In this document: in pieces, positions 61,342-64,000 of the stretch
Layout of the letters: every line of letters starts with the position of its first letter
Numbering within the stretch: position 1 is the stretch's first letter
Source of the DNA: CAIYUC01 sp963682005
Lineage (GTDB): Bacteria; Bacteroidota; Bacteroidia; Bacteroidales; FEN-979
NCBI GenBank assembly: GCA_963682005.1
Contig: OY820914.1
Location: 434,001-498,000 of the forward strand
DNA: 64,000 nt
Reading direction: 5' to 3'
Program-made: the position numbers and the translations under genes
The notes under the pieces: generated by a model
Database searches by the model: none
Seen by the model: the letters and a program-made list of their open reading frames with translations, nothing else
Told to the model about the DNA's origin: nothing

Positions 61342-62670
61342 ATGAAATATCTGTCAATAAAAAATTCAGTTATCCTTGTCATCATAGGCGCTTTTGCCAT
61401 ATCGCTGGGATTTCTTTCAAGTTGTGTAAAGAAGGATTTTGATACACCACCGGTGATCATTCCTTATGTAGACTTTGATTCAAATATGACGATCGACAGT
61501 TTACGGTTGTATTATGCGCTGCATAAACCCGGAGGCGACACCCTGGAAATAAACCAGGATCTCATTATACAAGGTATTGTCAACTCAACGGATGAGTCGG
61601 GCAATATTTATAAGACCATGTATATCCAGGATAATACGGCCGGAATTGCACTTTCCATCGACCAGGTAAGCATGTACACTCAATTCAAATTAGGACAGAG
61701 GGTTTACATTAAATTAAAGGGACTTACCTTGGGGACCTATGGCGGTGCCATTGAAATCGGGTTCGGATTGTATTCCGGTTCTACCTCTGTCGGCAGGATG
61801 CCGGCCTCCATGATGTCAACCCATATTTATAAAGACAGCCTCCCGGGTGCACCCCCGACCCCAATCGTCATTGACCCCACGAGCACGACAATTGGCAAAT
61901 ATCTCTGCATGCTGGTTGACGTTCCCAAGGCATCACTTCCTGATGCTCCGGAACCCTTTGTAATTGACAATACCACAACAAACCGGAATGTCGGGGATTC
62001 GATGCAAACCCCGATCATGAACGGAACCCAGAACTTCATTATCAGGACCAGCAATTATGCAAACTTCTCAACAACCGCCCTTCCAAAAGGTGTCGGAACG
62101 TTACGCGGGATACTGAGTAGTTTTAACGGACAATTCCAGATGTTTGTCAGGGATCTGAATGACCTTGTTAATTTTGACACCATTGGCGTTTATGCCACCA
62201 TTTACAAGAACAGTTTTATGGCAGATCCCACAGACTGGGTTAAGTTTTCAGCAACAGGAAATAACTGGGGCTTTACTTCTCAGTACGAAGCAATGCTCGC
62301 CAACGGTTACCAGGGAGCTGAGCCTACCAGTTGCTTCCTGATATCACCGGCCATCGACCTGACCGGGGTTTCCGACCCAATCCTGACTTTTTCAACATGG
62401 ACCCAATTTACCGACAGTGGTTTGCCTCATCCGCTTGATGTTTCCATCTCGACGAATTACAGCGGCAGCGGTGACCCGGCATCTGCAACGTGGACACCGA
62501 TTACCTGCACACTGGCATCAGGATCAACCATGACACCCAGTGGAAATATCAACCTTTCTGCTTACCATCAGAAGGTATACATCAATTTCCATTACAGGTC
62601 ATCAGGGGTAACCGCAGCTTCAGCCTCAAAATGGGAGGTGGATGAATTCAAGGTTATCGGAAAGAAATAA
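61342..62670 (+). CDS. DUF5689 domain lipoprotein with choice-of-anchor J domain
   Basis: 442 residues. The N-terminus ends in the lipobox-like LGFLSSC (Cys near 28), so this is a predicted lipoprotein. Residues about 45-270 fit DUF5689 (DLIIQGIVNSTDESGNIYKTMYIQD, GQRVYIKLKGLTLGTYGG, TLRGILSSFNGQFQMFVRDLNDLVNF), an OB-like fold common in Bacteroidota lipoproteins. Residues about 285-442 resemble the choice-of-anchor J jelly roll (ATGNNWGFTSQYEAM, SCFLISPAIDLTGV, VYINFHYRSSG, KWEVDEFKVIG). It lies 29 bp behind the TonB receptor and is probably co-transcribed, ending at the terminator at 62694-62724. It may act as the surface partner of the receptor. Confidence 0.85.
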   Translation: MKYLSIKNSVILVIIGAFAISLGFLSSCVKKDFDTPPVIIPYVDFDSNMTIDSLRLYYALHKPGGDTLEINQDLIIQGIVNSTDESGNIYKTMYIQDNTAGIALSIDQVSMYTQFKLGQRVYIKLKGLTLGTYGGAIEIGFGLYSGSTSVGRMPASMMSTHIYKDSLPGAPPTPIVIDPTSTTIGKYLCMLVDVPKASLPDAPEPFVIDNTTTNRNVGDSMQTPIMNGTQNFIIRTSNYANFSTTALPKGVGTLRGILSSFNGQFQMFVRDLNDLVNFDTIGVYATIYKNSFMADPTDWVKFSATGNNWGFTSQYEAMLANGYQGAEPTSCFLISPAIDLTGVSDPILTFSTWTQFTDSGLPHPLDVSISTNYSGSGDPASATWTPITCTLASGSTMTPSGNINLSAYHQKVYINFHYRSSGVTAASASKWEVDEFKVIGKK

Positions 62671-62693
62671 ATAATCTATTCCTACATCAAGAT

Positions 62694-62724
62694 AAGGCGT
62701 GGCATTCAGCTGCGCCTTTTTTTT
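62694..62724 (+). terminator. Intrinsic terminator after the DUF5689 gene
   Basis: AAGGCG (62694-62699) pairs with CGCCTT, followed by an uninterrupted T-run, 24 bases after the stop. The inner part allows a few more pairs. Confidence 0.75.
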
Positions 62725-62744
62725 GCAGCTGTCCCCGCTTTCCA

Positions 62745-62807
62745 TACCCACCCCTCAAATCCCCTCCCTACTGGTAGGGAGGGGAAGACCGAAGGTCGGG
62801 GTGGGTA
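62745..62807. repeat. 63-bp cloverleaf palindrome, copy 2
   Basis: Same length and layout as the copy at 54931-54993: outer TACCCACCCC and GGGGTGGGTA, inner CCCCTCCCTAC-TGG-TAGGGAGGGG type hairpin and GACCGAAGGTC. It differs at a few bases between the arms. It also sits between convergent genes (DUF5689 and MBOAT) and ends 3 bases before the stop codon of the minus-strand gene. Confidence 0.85.
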
Positions 62808-62809
62808 CA

Positions 62810-64000
62810 TCAAAACCTGAAATAGATGAACGGGCTGAACCCGGTTGAGGTGATCGTTGCTTCGCACAGGATGAACAGAAGGATAGCCAGGACGGAGAAG
62901 GTTATGATGGTGCGGTTACCGGGCAGGTCGAACAGTTTATTCTGCCAGGTTTCAATTTTTTTGAACCCTCCGAAAAAGGCGAAGAAAATTGCGATGACCA
63001 TCATCGTCCAGAATTTTGAATTCAGCCAGACCTGGTTTTGCGCTGATACAAACGAGAACATCCGGCGGATATAGAAATGGAAGTAGTCGATGCTTCCGGA
63101 ACGAAACATGACCCAGCCGATCACGGTGATAAAAAAAGTAATGGCAACAGAGGGTATGCCTCCGATCTTCTTAAAGAATTTCAGGAGGAACAACCTGTCA
63201 AGCACCAGGAAGAGTCCCTGCCAGGCGCCCCACAGGATGAATGTCCAGGCAGCGCCATGCCAGAACCCGCACAGGAGAAAGGTTACAATGGCCGCGATCA
63301 GGTAGATCAGTTTATCCACACGAAGTCCGAGGTAATGTTCTTTGGGAAGTTTCCTTGATATCTTGTATGCCAGGGGAAGCATGATATAATCCCTGAACCA
63401 GGAGGAAAGGGTCATGTGCCAACGGCGCCAGAATTCGGTGATGCTTTTTGAAATATACGGGCTGTTGAAATTCTCCGGGAGCCTGAATCCCATCATCCGT
63501 GCCAGCCCGATCGCCATGTCGGTATAACCGGAAAAATCAAAATAGATCTGGAACGTATAGGCAAGGGCACCGATCCATGCGAGGCCGGAAGACAGCTCGA
63601 GCGAATTCAGTGCAAAGATCTGGTTCACCTGCGCGGCTAACACATCTGCGATCAACACTTTTTTGGCCAGCCCGATCACAAAGCGGTAAAAACCGATCAG
63701 CCGTGAATTGATGTTCTCTTCTGCGCTGCGATCCGCGATCTGGCCCATGATCTGTCCTCCCCTGACGATCGGCCCCGAAAGGATCTGGGGGAACATGAAG
63801 ATATAAAGCGCATAATCCTCCAGCTTTTTGAACGGGGCATACGTTCTCCGTGAAATATCAAATACATAGGATAATTTCTGGAACGTGATAAAGGAGATCC
63901 CCACGGGAAGGGCAATACTCAGCCAGCTTTTATGCGTTGTCCCGGTAAACGAAAACAAAATCTCAAACTGCTGGACAAAAAAGTTCATGTATTTGAAATA
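62810..64000 (-). CDS. MBOAT family O-acyltransferase (AlgI-like), 5' end outside window
   Basis: The frame is open to the right edge (residues YFKY precede the first Met in the window at 63988), so the start lies outside. AlgI-type proteins are usually about 470-500 residues and about 397 are present. Several membrane helices are visible. Family motifs: LPVGISFITFQKLSYVFD, FMFPQILSGPIVRG, YFDFSGYTDMAIGLARMMGF, SITEFWRRWHMTLSSWFRDY and the catalytic His in LLCGFWHGAAWTFILWG. The family moves acyl groups (often acetyl) across the inner membrane to exopolysaccharide or other envelope polymers. The usual partner gene (SGNH/AlgX-like) is not in the window, so the acceptor cannot be named. Confidence 0.88.
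   Translation of the reverse strand, partial: YFKYMNFFVQQFEILFSFTGTTHKSWLSIALPVGISFITFQKLSYVFDISRRTYAPFKKLEDYALYIFMFPQILSGPIVRGGQIMGQIADRSAEENINSRLIGFYRFVIGLAKKVLIADVLAAQVNQIFALNSLELSSGLAWIGALAYTFQIYFDFSGYTDMAIGLARMMGFRLPENFNSPYISKSITEFWRRWHMTLSSWFRDYIMLPLAYKISRKLPKEHYLGLRVDKLIYLIAAIVTFLLCGFWHGAAWTFILWGAWQGLFLVLDRLFLLKFFKKIGGIPSVAITFFITVIGWVMFRSGSIDYFHFYIRRMFSFVSAQNQVWLNSKFWTMMVIAIFFAFFGGFKKIETWQNKLFDLPGNRTIITFSVLAILLFILCEATITSTGFSPFIYFRF

Noticed and set aside
1..64000. tRNA, rRNA, prophage or transposase genes
   Set aside because: I read the intergenic stretches for cloverleaf tRNA patterns, rRNA-like blocks and transposase or integrase motifs and saw none; only repeat relics are present.

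Overview
The window looks like chromosomal DNA of a Bacteroidota bacterium, probably an uncultured Bacteroidales-type lineage. The evidence is type IX secretion (T9SS) C-terminal sorting domains, a PID-CTERM-like small protein, a TonB-dependent receptor with a carboxypeptidase-like N-terminal domain, a DUF4402/PapD-like cluster, a DUF5689 lipoprotein, a dihydroorotase with the DDQVHFRDPG form of the metal motif, and several upstream copies of the Bacteroidota -7 promoter element TAnnTTTG. No plasmid, phage or transposase gene is visible.

Left part (1-33,195, all minus strand). This is a surface-protein region. Two paralogous giant genes, 4101 and 4588 codons, each carry an array of about 88-90-residue Ig-like domains (42 and 47 copies). 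They are followed by two small DUF4402 proteins, a PapD-like periplasmic chaperone and the start of a third giant, an adhesin-like beta-strand repeat protein that runs off the left edge. The two Ig giants are colinear domain by domain over about the first 24 repeats. Each then has its own C-terminal expansion block and a different C-terminus (T9SS sorting domain versus FISUMP domain).

Middle part (33,858-51,153, all plus strand). This is a second block of exported proteins. It holds a VPS10/BNR-type beta-propeller protein and a 3208-residue protein with a parallel beta-helix plus five about 450-residue units in an A-B-A-B-A order. These two share a C-terminal module with two dockerin-like calcium loops. 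They are followed by a T9SS-sorted protein and a small polyproline PID-CTERM-like protein.

Right part (51,398-64,000). This holds housekeeping and envelope genes: an RlmI-like rRNA methyltransferase, a coiled-coil lipoprotein, dihydroorotase, a polyprenol-phosphate mannosyltransferase-like GT2 enzyme, a divergent locus of secreted endonuclease/phosphatase against TonB receptor plus DUF5689 lipoprotein, and a partial MBOAT acyltransferase. Between them lies repeat-rich debris: a decayed SBBP/T9SS pseudogene, octamer minisatellites, REP/REPIN-like palindromes and two copies of a 63-bp cloverleaf palindrome between convergent genes.

Most of the coding capacity (about 48 kb of 64 kb) is devoted to exported repeat proteins. 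The most unusual structures are an exact 4 x 792-bp higher-order repeat inside one Ig giant, the parallel evolution of the two Ig giants, the A-B-A-B-A protein, and an intrinsic-terminator-like hairpin lying inside the signal-peptide codons of the adhesin-like giant.
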